Shown: positions 53,289 to 62,665, numbered from the stretch's first letter. The stretch is 64,000 nt of DNA from Cyclobacteriaceae bacterium (GCA_028285445.1 JANQPQ010000032.1:112669-176668), one strand, 5' to 3'. Notes: generated by a model not told the origin, from the letters alone. Numbers and translations are program-made.

Positions 53289-54605
53289 ATGAGCACAAAT
53301 AGATTTTTTCAATTAAGAGACGAATTAAGACGGTTTAAACATACTGATAGTTCTACCCGGTCTAAGTCATCATCTGTTTCTACGGCCCAGCCGCTAAGCA
53401 GGGGGCTGATCGAACAACTGACAAAGCGCCATTGGATTATGCCTGGCGACGGCTTCAACGACGAGAACTTCGCCTTTAATCCGAACAGCAATGATTTGTC
53501 CATTAAAAACAGTGGCCGTATCAATATAGAGGTTAAGATCAGGGATATGCCCAAAGATGCTAAGGTAGTTTGGACTATCCCATCAAAGCCTCCGGGAAAC
53601 CAAGGTATTGTTACCTTGTTGGCACCGGGTAGCCCTGATTTGACTACCATAAATCACAAGCACACCGGACTAAGCGTAGATGTATTGGGCATCAAACCAG
53701 GTGTAACCTACCTGGATATAACACTGGTAGATGGCAAAGGAAAAAGCCTAGAAAGTCTAAAGAGAGCGCTTAGTGTCCCTCAATTCTTTACGGTTTCGGA
53801 GCATGCTGATTTTCAAGATGTGATGGATAAACTGAATATGCCTGACGCTGCTGACAAGGGGGCGATACTTACATCTATCTCTACTATAGCTCCCGCAATT
53901 ATACCCGAAGCTAACGTTAGATTTATATGGACGATGCCGCCTTTGAATCAATCACTGCCCGCTCAATTCAATGCTGGCAATGTAGCTGCTGGCAATGTAG
54001 GAACCATTACATTTAGGGGAGACCCACCTGGCGGCCGTAGGTTGTTCGGTAATACCGCTGGTGGTGGCCCAACCGTATTTAACTCTACTATCGATCTGTT
54101 CCCTAATACGTTTTTGAGGTCTGATTTGAGAACACAGAATCTAGACGAAATGACGGGATTGCTGATTGATTTGATTTCTACGGAGCCCACAGACGCAACT
54201 ACCCCGGAAAAGGTGTTTGCCCAGTCAGTAATAGCGAGGATTTTCGCAGAGAATATGGTGCATGAAGCTGTGCATAGTTTACTAGGTAATCTAGTTGGCC
54301 CCAGGGGGCATAATCCTCCCGGTACGATGAAGCACGCATTAATGAATCGAGGTATCGAAAGGCCTCTCGCCTCCCGATCGGGAATAACTGTGGATCCGTC
54401 TTTGTTTGCTACAGACCCAACAAACCCAGTAACTCTGGCTAATATTGCCAGCAAAGTAGTTGATGGTGGAGTGGCCGGTATAAACCGACTCAAGGGTAAG
54501 GCGCTTAACCTGGTTAACTACCATTTTCCCGTTCCGGGACGAGCAAGAGAGTTTCGCTTGGGAAGAGTGCCCTCAGGCACAACGCTTCCACCGCCGAGCC
54601 CATAA
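53289..54605 (+). CDS. Putative HEXXH metalloprotein, end of the multi-peptidase operon
   Basis: A 438-residue protein without signal peptide. The first ~165 residues contain Ig-like strands (INIEVKIRDMPKDAKVVWTI). The zinc-peptidase motif is H325-E-A-V-H329 in NMVHEAVHSLLGN, with a further histidine at 341 (GPRGHN) and a Met-containing TMKHALMNRG at 346-355 that recalls the metzincin Met-turn. The spacing differs from true metzincins (HExxHxxGxxH), so the family is uncertain and activity is a prediction. Glycine- and proline-rich segments precede the motif. It is the last gene of the operon, convergent with a cupin gene. Confidence 0.72.
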   Translation: MSTNRFFQLRDELRRFKHTDSSTRSKSSSVSTAQPLSRGLIEQLTKRHWIMPGDGFNDENFAFNPNSNDLSIKNSGRINIEVKIRDMPKDAKVVWTIPSKPPGNQGIVTLLAPGSPDLTTINHKHTGLSVDVLGIKPGVTYLDITLVDGKGKSLESLKRALSVPQFFTVSEHADFQDVMDKLNMPDAADKGAILTSISTIAPAIIPEANVRFIWTMPPLNQSLPAQFNAGNVAAGNVGTITFRGDPPGGRRLFGNTAGGGPTVFNSTIDLFPNTFLRSDLRTQNLDEMTGLLIDLISTEPTDATTPEKVFAQSVIARIFAENMVHEAVHSLLGNLVGPRGHNPPGTMKHALMNRGIERPLASRSGITVDPSLFATDPTNPVTLANIASKVVDGGVAGINRLKGKALNLVNYHFPVPGRAREFRLGRVPSGTTLPPPSP

Positions 54606-54631
54606 CAGTGAGTTAACCCATACATTAACTT

Positions 54632-55027
54632 CTAATGCCAATAACCGGAAACACTAATTGCCTCATCACTTCCCGGCCAAGGTGGCATTGTAGCAATGAT
54701 GATCCTAAGGGAATCTTCCCCCAAGTTTCGGAACTGAAATTCAGTGCCAACCGGAATGGAAATACTGGTGCCACTTTGCAAAGGGGTTACTTCTTCATCT
54801 GAGTCGTTCTTTCTCCATATTTCTCCATGGCCGCTTATCACATACCAGATCTCTTCAACGGTTTTGTGCTTTACGGCGTCAGACACCATCCCTGGGGGCA
54901 AAGTACAGTGTGCCATTCCGCCGTAAGTCATGCTTGGCAACAACCTTATCTCAGATTTATCCGGAGCCAAATAGTCATAGGCTTCAGTCAGTTCTTTTGT
55001 TTGGACTTTCTGTTCGGCGCTTTTCAT
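54632..55027 (-). CDS. Cupin-domain protein
   Basis: A 131-residue single-domain cupin. Motif 1 is partly visible in PGMVSDAVKHKTVEEIWYVI, then SGHGEIWRKND, and motif 2 in ISIPVGTEFQFRNLGEDSLR. The metal site looks incomplete: one clear histidine (VKHKTVEE) and a glutamate. It could be a sugar-binding or small-molecule-binding cupin or an enzyme; no pathway neighbour points to a substrate. It is monocistronic. Confidence 0.88.
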   Translation of the reverse strand: MKSAEQKVQTKELTEAYDYLAPDKSEIRLLPSMTYGGMAHCTLPPGMVSDAVKHKTVEEIWYVISGHGEIWRKNDSDEEVTPLQSGTSISIPVGTEFQFRNLGEDSLRIIIATMPPWPGSDEAISVSGYWH

Positions 55028-55207
55028 AGGCTATAGAAATAGAGTTGAAAGAATACCCCATCAAGTACGATATGAAGATATTAAATTGTAAGGGACTGCG
55101 TTTTTTTGCTATTAGTATAAGTACCTATCCGAAATGCGTATTTGTACTATCAGCGGCATTGGTTGGCTAAATTCCAATGAAATGGAGCTAGAGTGCAAGT
55201 CCCACCG

Positions 55208-55975
55208 CTACTGATCTAACCACTGTTTGAATGCTGAAGCTTTTTCCCGGCTAACGGTTTGAGGATCAATGGCAATTCCTTTGCTTAAATCTACCTTGAG
55301 CTTGCCATTAAAGTAGTTTTGAATATTCCCGATGGTGTTAATGCCGGCAATACATTGACGATTAAGCCGGAAGAATTGGGCCGGGTCCAGTTGTGTTTCA
55401 AGAACGTCAAGGGTGTAGTCGATCATAAATTTTTTCCCCTTCGTGCTTACCAGGAAGTTTACCTTGTTCTCAGTAATGAAATACGCTACTTCGTCGATGT
55501 CAACTGTTTGCAACTGCTCACCCTTCTTCACCAGAAATCTCTTCTTGAATGATCCCGCTCCTTTGGTAACACTTTGCACCAACGATTGTATTAAGTCTGG
55601 AGCCAGCTCGACGCTGCCTTTTCGTAGGGTAGAAAGTTTTTCAATGCTTCTTTGTAGTTTGTCTGCCTCAATTGGTTTCAGCAGATAATCGATGCTGTTA
55701 ACTTCAAATGCCCGTAGGGCATACTCATCAAAGGCGGTGGTAAAGATTATCGGACTCTCTATTTTGACTTGCTCAAAAATGGCAAACGACAAATCGTCAG
55801 AGAGCTGAATATCCATAAATACCAGGTCAGGACTGGGATTCTTATTAAGCCAATCCACGCCGCCAGCCACGCTATCTAACACCTCAACAACCTCCATGGG
55901 ATCAGGCAGACCCTCAACCAGGCTGGCTAGTCGTCGCGCCGCTGGCTGCTCATCTTCAATGATCAATACTTTCAT
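55208..55975 (-). CDS. LytR/AlgR-type response regulator
   Basis: A 255-residue two-component regulator from ATG at 55975 (complement), MKVLIIEDEQPAARR; an upstream start would lie inside the kinase gene. The receiver domain has acidic residues E7-D8-E9 and phosphoacceptor D55 (LVFMDIQL). The LytTR DNA-binding domain is at about 155-255 (VAYFITENKVNFLVSTKGKK, FFRLNRQCIAGINTI). Its start overlaps the kinase 3' end by 20 bases. The pair lies downstream of a TonB receptor gene, which may be a target. Confidence 0.93.
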   Translation of the reverse strand: MKVLIIEDEQPAARRLASLVEGLPDPMEVVEVLDSVAGGVDWLNKNPSPDLVFMDIQLSDDLSFAIFEQVKIESPIIFTTAFDEYALRAFEVNSIDYLLKPIEADKLQRSIEKLSTLRKGSVELAPDLIQSLVQSVTKGAGSFKKRFLVKKGEQLQTVDIDEVAYFITENKVNFLVSTKGKKFMIDYTLDVLETQLDPAQFFRLNRQCIAGINTIGNIQNYFNGKLKVDLSKGIAIDPQTVSREKASAFKQWLDQ

Positions 55976-57002
55976 TACCGAGACTGAGAATTGGTAGTGA
56001 AACAATAAACTGGGAGCTGGTTTTTAACACCTCAACCTTTTCATGAGCCAAAAACTGGTATCTATTGATGATATTCTGCAATCCCATCTTAGTGCTGGCC
56101 TGTGTATTGTTGCGTAGCTGCAGATTGTTACTTACAACCAAACGGTTATTCTCTACCGAGATATCAATAGTTAGAGGCTTCTCGCTGGAAATAACGTTAT
56201 GCTTTACGGCATTTTCTACTAACAATTGCAAACTGAGAGGAGCAATGGAAGTCTGTAGATATTTGCCTTTCACATTAATTTCCATGCTAAAGTTTTCACC
56301 AAAGCGAATTTGGTTTAGGAAGCTATAGGATCGAACAAACTCCAATTCCTCCTCCAGGCTAATCACGTCTTTATCTTTATTTTGAAGAACATAGCGATAT
56401 ACATGAGAGAGTTTCTGGGTGAATTCAACAGCTAGCTCTGAGTTCTCTGGTATGATGGCGGTAAGTGAATTGAGACTGTTGAAAAGGAAATGGGGACTGA
56501 TTTGATTTTTGAGGGCCTCAAATTGTGTGGAGAGTTGTGCCCGTTTTAGTTTTTCGGCTTCTAAAAGGCTGGTCTTCCATTGCGAAAAGAAATAGGCGCC
56601 CTCGTAAATGGTTAGGATGAAAAAAGTGATGCCCAAACTTACCTGCAAGCCGTAAAGCAAATTACTGAGGGTAATGCTGCGCTCCAGTATCAACTCAAGA
56701 ATAACCTTCGCCATGAAAGTGAAGAGGATCACCGCAGCGGCCTGTAGCAGCAGCCGCTTATATGTGAGGTGATAGCCTGGAATTAGTTTCCTGAATTTCA
56801 TTACGATAAAGAAGTTGCCCTCCCAAAAGGTAAAAGTGAAAATGATACTTTTCGGGAAATCATAGAGCCAAAATTCCTGTGAGAAAGCTGGATAATCACA
56901 AAAATCAAATACTGCAGGAATAAGGGCAGAAAGTACTATTATGCCGATATAGCGAAACAATCGCTTTTCAATTAAAAGGCCGGTACTTTCTTGAGGAGCC
57001 AT
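55956..57002 (-). CDS. Sensor histidine kinase, LytS/YehU type
   Basis: A 348-residue membrane kinase. About four helices occupy residues ~12-150, followed by the His_kinase domain with the phosphoacceptor H171 in ISPHFLFNSLNSLTAI. The ATP-binding part has LSLQLLVENAVKHNVIS (N box) and MGLQNIINRYQFL. No periplasmic sensor domain is visible, so it probably senses through the membrane. It partners with the overlapping LytTR response regulator. Confidence 0.93.
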   Translation of the reverse strand: MAPQESTGLLIEKRLFRYIGIIVLSALIPAVFDFCDYPAFSQEFWLYDFPKSIIFTFTFWEGNFFIVMKFRKLIPGYHLTYKRLLLQAAAVILFTFMAKVILELILERSITLSNLLYGLQVSLGITFFILTIYEGAYFFSQWKTSLLEAEKLKRAQLSTQFEALKNQISPHFLFNSLNSLTAIIPENSELAVEFTQKLSHVYRYVLQNKDKDVISLEEELEFVRSYSFLNQIRFGENFSMEINVKGKYLQTSIAPLSLQLLVENAVKHNVISSEKPLTIDISVENNRLVVSNNLQLRNNTQASTKMGLQNIINRYQFLAHEKVEVLKTSSQFIVSLPILSLGNESIDH

Positions 57003-57070
57003 GTGGCAAATTTACAGATTAACGCGGAGTTGTAGTTCGTATTCTCTAAACATACAACTCCGCACCAGGT

Positions 57071-59437
57071 TTAGAACAGTAGCCGGTATTGAGGTACCGG
57101 AAACAAGCCCAGTTGTGTTTCTGTTACTACCTCGTTAGTTCGACGGTTATAAGTCCTGCTGAAGTCATTTTCTCTATTCGTTACATTTTGAATGTCAAGT
57201 CCAAACTCATGCGTAACTTTTGGCCTGTTCATTCGGTAAGAGATCTTCACATCCGTACGGAAGTAGTCATTAAACCGCTCAGTAAAGGCCTCTGAATCTT
57301 GAAGTACCTGGAAGCCTGCCTGTGCGGAAGCGGCCAGATCTACAGGTGTATAGTAGCGTCCGCCGGCAGTTGTTAGCTTCCAATCAAGTGCCAGAGTATT
57401 GTCTCCGCTGCCTACTTTCCATTCTTTACCTGCCAGTAGGTTAACTACGTAGTTGCCATTGAATGCGGAATTTCTCCAGATGTTGTCACTGCCCTTGTAC
57501 TCAGAGTCGAACAAGGAAGACGTTACCAGGAAGTAGTACTGGCGGCTGAAGAACTTCTCAAGCGTAAGCTCAATGCCATAATTTCTGGCTTCACCTTCAT
57601 TTACCAGGTAGTTGTTGTCTGGTATTTCAAAGTCGGCCCCGGTGTTTAAGGCGCTAAATGAAGTAGGTTGTGAGTCAACCGCAGCATTTGAAATATTCTG
57701 ATAGTATAGTTCAGCCTTAAAACGGAAGTCTGCATTGAAGTTGCGATCGTAAGCCAGGGCGAAGTGATGACTACGGGTAAAATCCAGATCCTCATTGGTG
57801 TTTAACACCGTTCCATCTTCCAAAACATCTTGCTGGAAATAAAGTGGTATTAGTTGGAGTTGATGGTGCAGGCCATAGCCCAGGCTTATACTTTGATTTG
57901 GTCTGAATTGGTATTTGATTCCAGCCCTCGGTTCAAAGGCATTCGATCCACTGAGTTCGAAGTGCTGAAAATGCAAACCCCCATTAAAGGTGAGCTTTTC
58001 ATTAAATCGGTGCTGCCATTGCCCATAACCTCTTGCTAATAGGCTGGTGCCATCCAGTGCCCGATTGGGAATGAATATGCCATTGATCAGAATTTCGTGA
58101 TCAAAATCAAAATCAAACAAATCAAGAATAACACCAGCAGTAACGGTGTTCTTGGCATTGATTTTCTTATTAATCAAGGCGTGGGTGGTGTACCTGGATT
58201 GCCGGTATGCGATGTCCTCAAACCTCACAATCTGACTACGGTCGTTGGAGATGGAGTCTATCTTTACCGTCTCGTTGGTTGTAGATGCCCCCGTGGTGAA
58301 TTTCGCGTAGGTATTCTCATCAATGAAATGCGTATAGCTAAATCCTACTATGCCAAGTTTGTAATCCGCGTAAATGTCTTCATTCTCGTTGCCAAACTGA
58401 TCTGTGTTTTCATCATCAAGATCAAGTTCACTTCCTAGCAAATCTATATCGCTTATGCCCCCAATGCCGAAAAGGGAAAAAGCGCCTTTATTAGTAGGCA
58501 CATTTATTTTGAAAGACAAGTCTTGATAATTCGGTACCGCAGCCCCCGTGCCAAAGTCAACACCCAAAGCGTCGACAGCTCCCAGAGTGGAGTAGCGATA
58601 GTTGAACATGTAGGAGGCGTTACTTTCTTTGGAAAATGGCCCTTCAGCGCCAAACTCGAAGCCGTTGAAGCCAACCTGGCCAGTGTATTCACTTTTTGAG
58701 CTGTTACCATTGCGAAGCCGCAAGTCGAAAACTCCGGCTAAAGCGTTGCCATATTCAGCCGGAAATGCAGCGGTGAGAAAGTCGGATTTAGCTAGTTGGT
58801 TATTATTGAGAATAGTAACGGGCCCACCAGTGGCACCAATAGAACCAAAGTGGCTCGGGTTTGGAATGTCTAGCCCCTCCAATCTGTACAGCAAGCCAGA
58901 CGGAGAGTTGCCGCGGATAATGATGTCGTTGCGACCATCATTGGCTGTGGCGACACCTGCGAAGTTGGAAGCCATTCGGGCGGGGTCGTTTCTCGAGCCC
59001 GCATATCTACTGGTTTCCTCCAGGTCAAAAGACCTCGCACTAACGGTGGCCATGTCATTGTTGAGTACCGTTTTGTCATCATTAGCTGTAATAACAATTT
59101 CCTTGAGGGCAACGAGGCTTTCGGTCATTTCCAGGTTCAGGTTTAGCTCTTTCCCTGATACTACCAACACGTTGTTTAAGTAAACATCTTCATAACCAAT
59201 AAAGGAAGCTTTCAAACTATGACGGCCAATCGGTACATTTTTAATGCTGAAGTAGCCATTAACGTCGGTAGTGCCGCCGATAACAGGGTTGCTCCCAAGC
59301 ACAATTACATTAACCCCGATAATTGGATATTCGGAGTCTTTGTCAATTATTGATCCGCGTATGGTTTGAGTCTTTTCCTGGCCCAGGACCATAGTGCTCA
59401 GGCTGGCTAGAAGAAAGAGGGCAAATAGTTGTTTCAT
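57071..59437 (-). CDS. TonB-dependent receptor with carboxypeptidase-regulatory-like domain
   Basis: A 788-residue outer-membrane receptor. A signal peptide (MKQLFALFLLASLSTMVLGQ) is followed by a carboxypeptidase-D regulatory-like domain at ~25-105 (IRGSIIDKDSEYPIIGVNVI, GHSLKASFIGYED-like strand) and a plug near 125-230 (RNDIIIRGNSPSGLLYRLEG). The remaining ~550 residues form the barrel and end QYRLLF. It imports a substrate in a TonB-driven way; no SusD partner is adjacent, so it is not a classical Sus pair. It is 68 bases upstream of the LytS/LytR-type pair on the same strand. Confidence 0.93.
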   Translation of the reverse strand: MKQLFALFLLASLSTMVLGQEKTQTIRGSIIDKDSEYPIIGVNVIVLGSNPVIGGTTDVNGYFSIKNVPIGRHSLKASFIGYEDVYLNNVLVVSGKELNLNLEMTESLVALKEIVITANDDKTVLNNDMATVSARSFDLEETSRYAGSRNDPARMASNFAGVATANDGRNDIIIRGNSPSGLLYRLEGLDIPNPSHFGSIGATGGPVTILNNNQLAKSDFLTAAFPAEYGNALAGVFDLRLRNGNSSKSEYTGQVGFNGFEFGAEGPFSKESNASYMFNYRYSTLGAVDALGVDFGTGAAVPNYQDLSFKINVPTNKGAFSLFGIGGISDIDLLGSELDLDDENTDQFGNENEDIYADYKLGIVGFSYTHFIDENTYAKFTTGASTTNETVKIDSISNDRSQIVRFEDIAYRQSRYTTHALINKKINAKNTVTAGVILDLFDFDFDHEILINGIFIPNRALDGTSLLARGYGQWQHRFNEKLTFNGGLHFQHFELSGSNAFEPRAGIKYQFRPNQSISLGYGLHHQLQLIPLYFQQDVLEDGTVLNTNEDLDFTRSHHFALAYDRNFNADFRFKAELYYQNISNAAVDSQPTSFSALNTGADFEIPDNNYLVNEGEARNYGIELTLEKFFSRQYYFLVTSSLFDSEYKGSDNIWRNSAFNGNYVVNLLAGKEWKVGSGDNTLALDWKLTTAGGRYYTPVDLAASAQAGFQVLQDSEAFTERFNDYFRTDVKISYRMNRPKVTHEFGLDIQNVTNRENDFSRTYNRRTNEVVTETQLGLFPVPQYRLLF

Positions 59438-59565
59438 TTTGAGCCTAATTAAGTTTACCCAATGATACGGGCATCTTAAACAGGCTCTCCACGTAATCGT
59501 TCTGAGCCGTATTTATTTCATATTGAACCGTATAAACTTGCTTCTGAGCCGTTACATGAAAATAG

Positions 59566-62184
59566 CTACTCGTTGTTCTTTAGTGTTTCGGCAGGATTTG
59601 CCGCCGCAGCCTTGATTGATTGCGCACTTACCGTTAACCAGGCAATTATCAAGGCAATCATTCCAGCGGCAATAACTATTCCCGGGGAGATCTCAGTTTT
59701 ATAGGCAAATTCCCCTAGCCATTGACGCATAAGAATGTAGGCTACTGGGGCCGCAATTATGAACGAGATACCTACCAGAACAGAGAAGTGCCCGGAGAGC
59801 AATTTGACTATGCCAAAGATGGAGGCGCCAAGGACTTTGCGTACGCCAATTTCTTTCTGCCTTTGGATGGCTGTGTAAGATGCTAATCCAAAAAGCCCGA
59901 GGCAGCCTATCACTACGGCGAGGGTAGCGAAAACCGTGAAGAGCTCACTGAGTTTGCTTTCTGTGCGATATTGCCTGTCAAAGAGTTCATCAAGGAACTC
60001 GAAATCAAATGGCCGGTGTGACACCTCTTTATTCCAGAAGTCTTCTATGGAGGCCATGGTTTGTGGTAAATTGTTACCATCAACTCTTACCAACAACCTT
60101 CTTAAAAACCAGGTGCCATGATTGCTAAAAATTACGACAGGTTCTATTTCGTTGTGTAGTGAGGAAGAATGAAAATTCTTAATCACGCCAACAACAGTAC
60201 CGGTATCGCCACCACCCCAAAGCCCCAGCTTCTTGCCCAGTGCCTCCTGGCTTTCCCATCCGAAAAACTCAATAGCCTCTTCATTCATCAGAAATTCATA
60301 TTGCGTGTCGTCCTCGGGAATATCTCTGAAGTTCCTTCCGTCAATAATTTCCAGGCCAACCGTTTCTATCATGTCGGGGTCGGCTTTGGTTGAACTTATT
60401 AATTGACGCTCAGCTTCCTCTTTGCCCAGCACATGGTAGGTTGTGCCGAAGTTTATACGATTGGGAGGTTCATTTATGGCGGAAACGGCAGTTACTCCGG
60501 CAACAGACTTTAGCTCGTTTTTCAAGTAGCCGAGATTTTTCTTCATTTCGTTATCTAAAGGCAAAATCAACAGGTTTTCTTTTTCAAAACCAAGATTCTT
60601 ACTTTTTACATAGTTGAGCTGCTCATATATTACCAGGGTGCTGATCAGTAGAATTATTGATGCCGTAAACTGTAGCACAATCAATCCCTTGCGCAGCAGG
60701 GATCCCTGCTTTGAACTTTTGAACTGGCCTTTCAATACATGCGAAGGAGTAAATGAGGAGATAGCCAATGCCGGATATCCCCCAGATAAAAATCCAACCA
60801 GGAAGGTGATGCTGAGATAGCCGAGGACAAAACCAGAAGTTGTGAAATTATCCAGTGTTAGTTCCTTTCCTGAAAGGCTATTAAAAGAGCCCAAAAGCAA
60901 TTGACTTGCAGCAATGGCAACTATCAGTGCCACCGTAGTAATAATCATCGACTCCCCTATAAACTGCCAAAATACCTGCCAGCGCTTAGCACCTAATACT
61001 TTCCGTAAACCTATTTCCTTGGCTCTTTCCGTTGATCTCGCGGTAACCAAATTCATGTAATTAATGCAGGCAATGGCAATTATTAGCAAGGCGATCGCTC
61101 CAAAGATGTAGAGATATTTTATATCTCCGCCAGGTCCGACCACCGGCCGGTAGACCGAGCTTAAATACACCGATAAAAAGGGCTCAAGGTCCAGTGCAAC
61201 AGGGAAGTCCTTACCGAAATTATCTTCCATCATTATACTGATCTTATCCCGTACCGCTTCCCAGTTACTGCCTTCATGAAGAAGCACATAGGTAGGGTAA
61301 GAACTATTATCAAAATGTCCGTTATGTGTCGCCTCAGGTAAACTGGAGAATGAAGCGAGGAGATCGAATTGGATCTGAGAGTTGGCTGGTGGGTTAGAAA
61401 TAACGCCCGCTATTTGAAACTCGTTGCTGTTGTTTATGGTAACAGTATTCCCCACTAATGAAGACGCCCCCCAGTCTGGCCCATAATATTTTTCGGCAAT
61501 CCTCTCAGTTAGCAATAGGCTGTTCGGAGCTGTTAGCGCATTTTCACTGTTTCCAACAATCAGTGGGAAGTCAAATAAGTGCCAAAGGGTAGAATCAGCG
61601 TAGAGCATATTGCCTTCCTCGAACACATCGCTGTCAACTTTCACAATGGTATTTCCACCTCTCTTAAATCGAACGGCTTCTTCAACCTCGGGTAAGTGCT
61701 GCTTCATAAGGCCGGCAACGTTGGCAGTGGCTGCTGATGTTGGAGACTTGGTATCTCCAAAAAGCCAGGTAAAGGGCACCCGGCAAATCCTTTCAGCTTT
61801 GCTATGGAACTTGTCATAGCTCAATTCATCATTTATGTAAGCTGAAATTAGCATGAAACATAGGAGTCCCAGGGCCAAGCCAAACACATTAATAATTGTG
61901 TATGACGGGCTTTTCATAGTATTTCGAAAAACGATCTTGAAATAATTCTTGAACATAGGTAGAGGATTAAATTCGGCCTTACCTCTACTTTTGAGGGTGT
62001 GCCGACTAATAAACTTTAGAACATTCAGTACAAATTTTCGACGGGCTTTAGGGGCCCCGTATGCATCTACATGGCGATAAAATCGTTCATGCAAATCCCC
62101 GCAAATCTCTTCGGCTAAGTCATCAGAGCAGTACCACAAAAAAAACTGCTCAGCCCATTTTGGCGGCTTAATATTGGTATCCAT
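59566..62184 (-). CDS. FtsX-type ABC permease with N-terminal prefix domain
   Basis: An 872-residue permease. Residues 1-80 are the permease prefix domain found in PadR-linked members (WAEQFFLWYCSDDLAEEICG, DLHERFYRHVDAYGAPKARR). A membrane helix (YTIINVFGLALGLLCFMLIS) leads to a MacB-like periplasmic core and two FtsX domains (NYMNLVTARSTERAKEIGLR near 375; YTAIQRQKEIGVRKVLGASI near 770). No ATPase gene is adjacent. Its start codon directly abuts the PadR stop, so expression is coupled to the regulator. It is paralogous to 24767-27217. Confidence 0.93.
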   Translation of the reverse strand: MDTNIKPPKWAEQFFLWYCSDDLAEEICGDLHERFYRHVDAYGAPKARRKFVLNVLKFISRHTLKSRGKAEFNPLPMFKNYFKIVFRNTMKSPSYTIINVFGLALGLLCFMLISAYINDELSYDKFHSKAERICRVPFTWLFGDTKSPTSAATANVAGLMKQHLPEVEEAVRFKRGGNTIVKVDSDVFEEGNMLYADSTLWHLFDFPLIVGNSENALTAPNSLLLTERIAEKYYGPDWGASSLVGNTVTINNSNEFQIAGVISNPPANSQIQFDLLASFSSLPEATHNGHFDNSSYPTYVLLHEGSNWEAVRDKISIMMEDNFGKDFPVALDLEPFLSVYLSSVYRPVVGPGGDIKYLYIFGAIALLIIAIACINYMNLVTARSTERAKEIGLRKVLGAKRWQVFWQFIGESMIITTVALIVAIAASQLLLGSFNSLSGKELTLDNFTTSGFVLGYLSITFLVGFLSGGYPALAISSFTPSHVLKGQFKSSKQGSLLRKGLIVLQFTASIILLISTLVIYEQLNYVKSKNLGFEKENLLILPLDNEMKKNLGYLKNELKSVAGVTAVSAINEPPNRINFGTTYHVLGKEEAERQLISSTKADPDMIETVGLEIIDGRNFRDIPEDDTQYEFLMNEEAIEFFGWESQEALGKKLGLWGGGDTGTVVGVIKNFHSSSLHNEIEPVVIFSNHGTWFLRRLLVRVDGNNLPQTMASIEDFWNKEVSHRPFDFEFLDELFDRQYRTESKLSELFTVFATLAVVIGCLGLFGLASYTAIQRQKEIGVRKVLGASIFGIVKLLSGHFSVLVGISFIIAAPVAYILMRQWLGEFAYKTEISPGIVIAAGMIALIIAWLTVSAQSIKAAAANPAETLKNNE

Positions 62185-62520
62185 TTACAATTTGCCTTCA
62201 ATAACTACTTTGGGTATTAAACTCCAGAGCTTATCACGAGCTTCCCGCATCTCAATTATGGCCGTTCTTCCATTTGGCGTTAGGCCAAAAAGGCGCTTAC
62301 GCCTGCCACCCCTTTCCTTGGTGGCCCCACCAAGTTGTGATTGCACCAGGCCTTTTTCCTCAAGTCGATAAAGGGCGGTGTGCACGGCTCTCATGTTGAT
62401 GGTACGACCAGTTTGCTTTTCCAACTCTTCAGTAATGGAAAAGCCATAAGCTTCGTTGTGTTGTATACCAACAGCCAACAAAACCAGCTCCTCAAATTCG
62501 CCAATCGATGTTCCTTTCAT
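62185..62520 (-). CDS. PadR-family transcriptional regulator
   Basis: A 111-residue winged-helix regulator from ATG at 62520 (complement), MKGTSIGEFEELVLLAVGIQ. The motifs YGFSITEELEKQTGR, AVHTALYRLEEKGLVQSQLG and RKRLFGLTPNGRTAI are typical PadR. It ends immediately before the FtsX permease start, the usual arrangement for prefix-domain permeases in this phylum. Three TTGAACAAA-type sites lie just upstream, one abutting its start codon, so autorepression is likely. Confidence 0.95.
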   Translation of the reverse strand: MKGTSIGEFEELVLLAVGIQHNEAYGFSITEELEKQTGRTINMRAVHTALYRLEEKGLVQSQLGGATKERGGRRKRLFGLTPNGRTAIIEMREARDKLWSLIPKVVIEGKL

Positions 62521-62521
62521 T

Positions 62522-62547
62522 ATTTCTTGAACAAATGTTGAACAAAG
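62522..62547. promoter_or_regulatory. Two overlapping PadR operator candidates
   Basis: ATTTCTTGAACAAAT (62522-62536) differs from the palindrome at 62610 by one base, and AAATGTTGAACAAAG (62533-62547) by three. They sit between the padR start codon and a minus-strand -7 element TATATTTG (complement of 62550-62557). Confidence 0.6.
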
Positions 62548-62549
62548 AT

Positions 62550-62557
62550 CAAATATA
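62550..62557 (-). promoter_or_regulatory. -7 promoter element of padR
   Basis: TATATTTG on the minus strand fits TAnnTTTG and lies 29 bases before the padR start codon. No good TTTG is found at the usual -33 distance. Confidence 0.4.
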
Positions 62558-62609
62558 ACTACCAGCTTTTTATTAAAAGGTTGCACCAAAAGGAATTTAT
62601 TTCTTGACT

Positions 62610-62624
62610 ATTTGTTGAACAAAT
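62610..62624. promoter_or_regulatory. Perfect palindromic PadR operator candidate
   Basis: ATTTGTTGAACAAAT is a perfect 7-1-7 palindrome located 41 bases before the divergent S41 gene start, suggesting that the same repressor controls both directions. Confidence 0.6.
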
Positions 62625-62665
62625 TAAATTACTTCTCTATTTTAACCAGTAAAGGTCAACACATT

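Noticed and set aside
53963..54493. A 176-codon minus-strand frame opposite the HEXXH gene
   Set aside because: Composition is typical of antisense of a Gly/Pro/Thr-rich gene and there is no start context or motif.
42974..54605. The multi-peptidase operon as a contractile injection system, tailocin or prophage
   Set aside because: No sheath, tube, spike, baseplate, terminase, capsid, integrase or AAA+ ATPase gene is recognisable.
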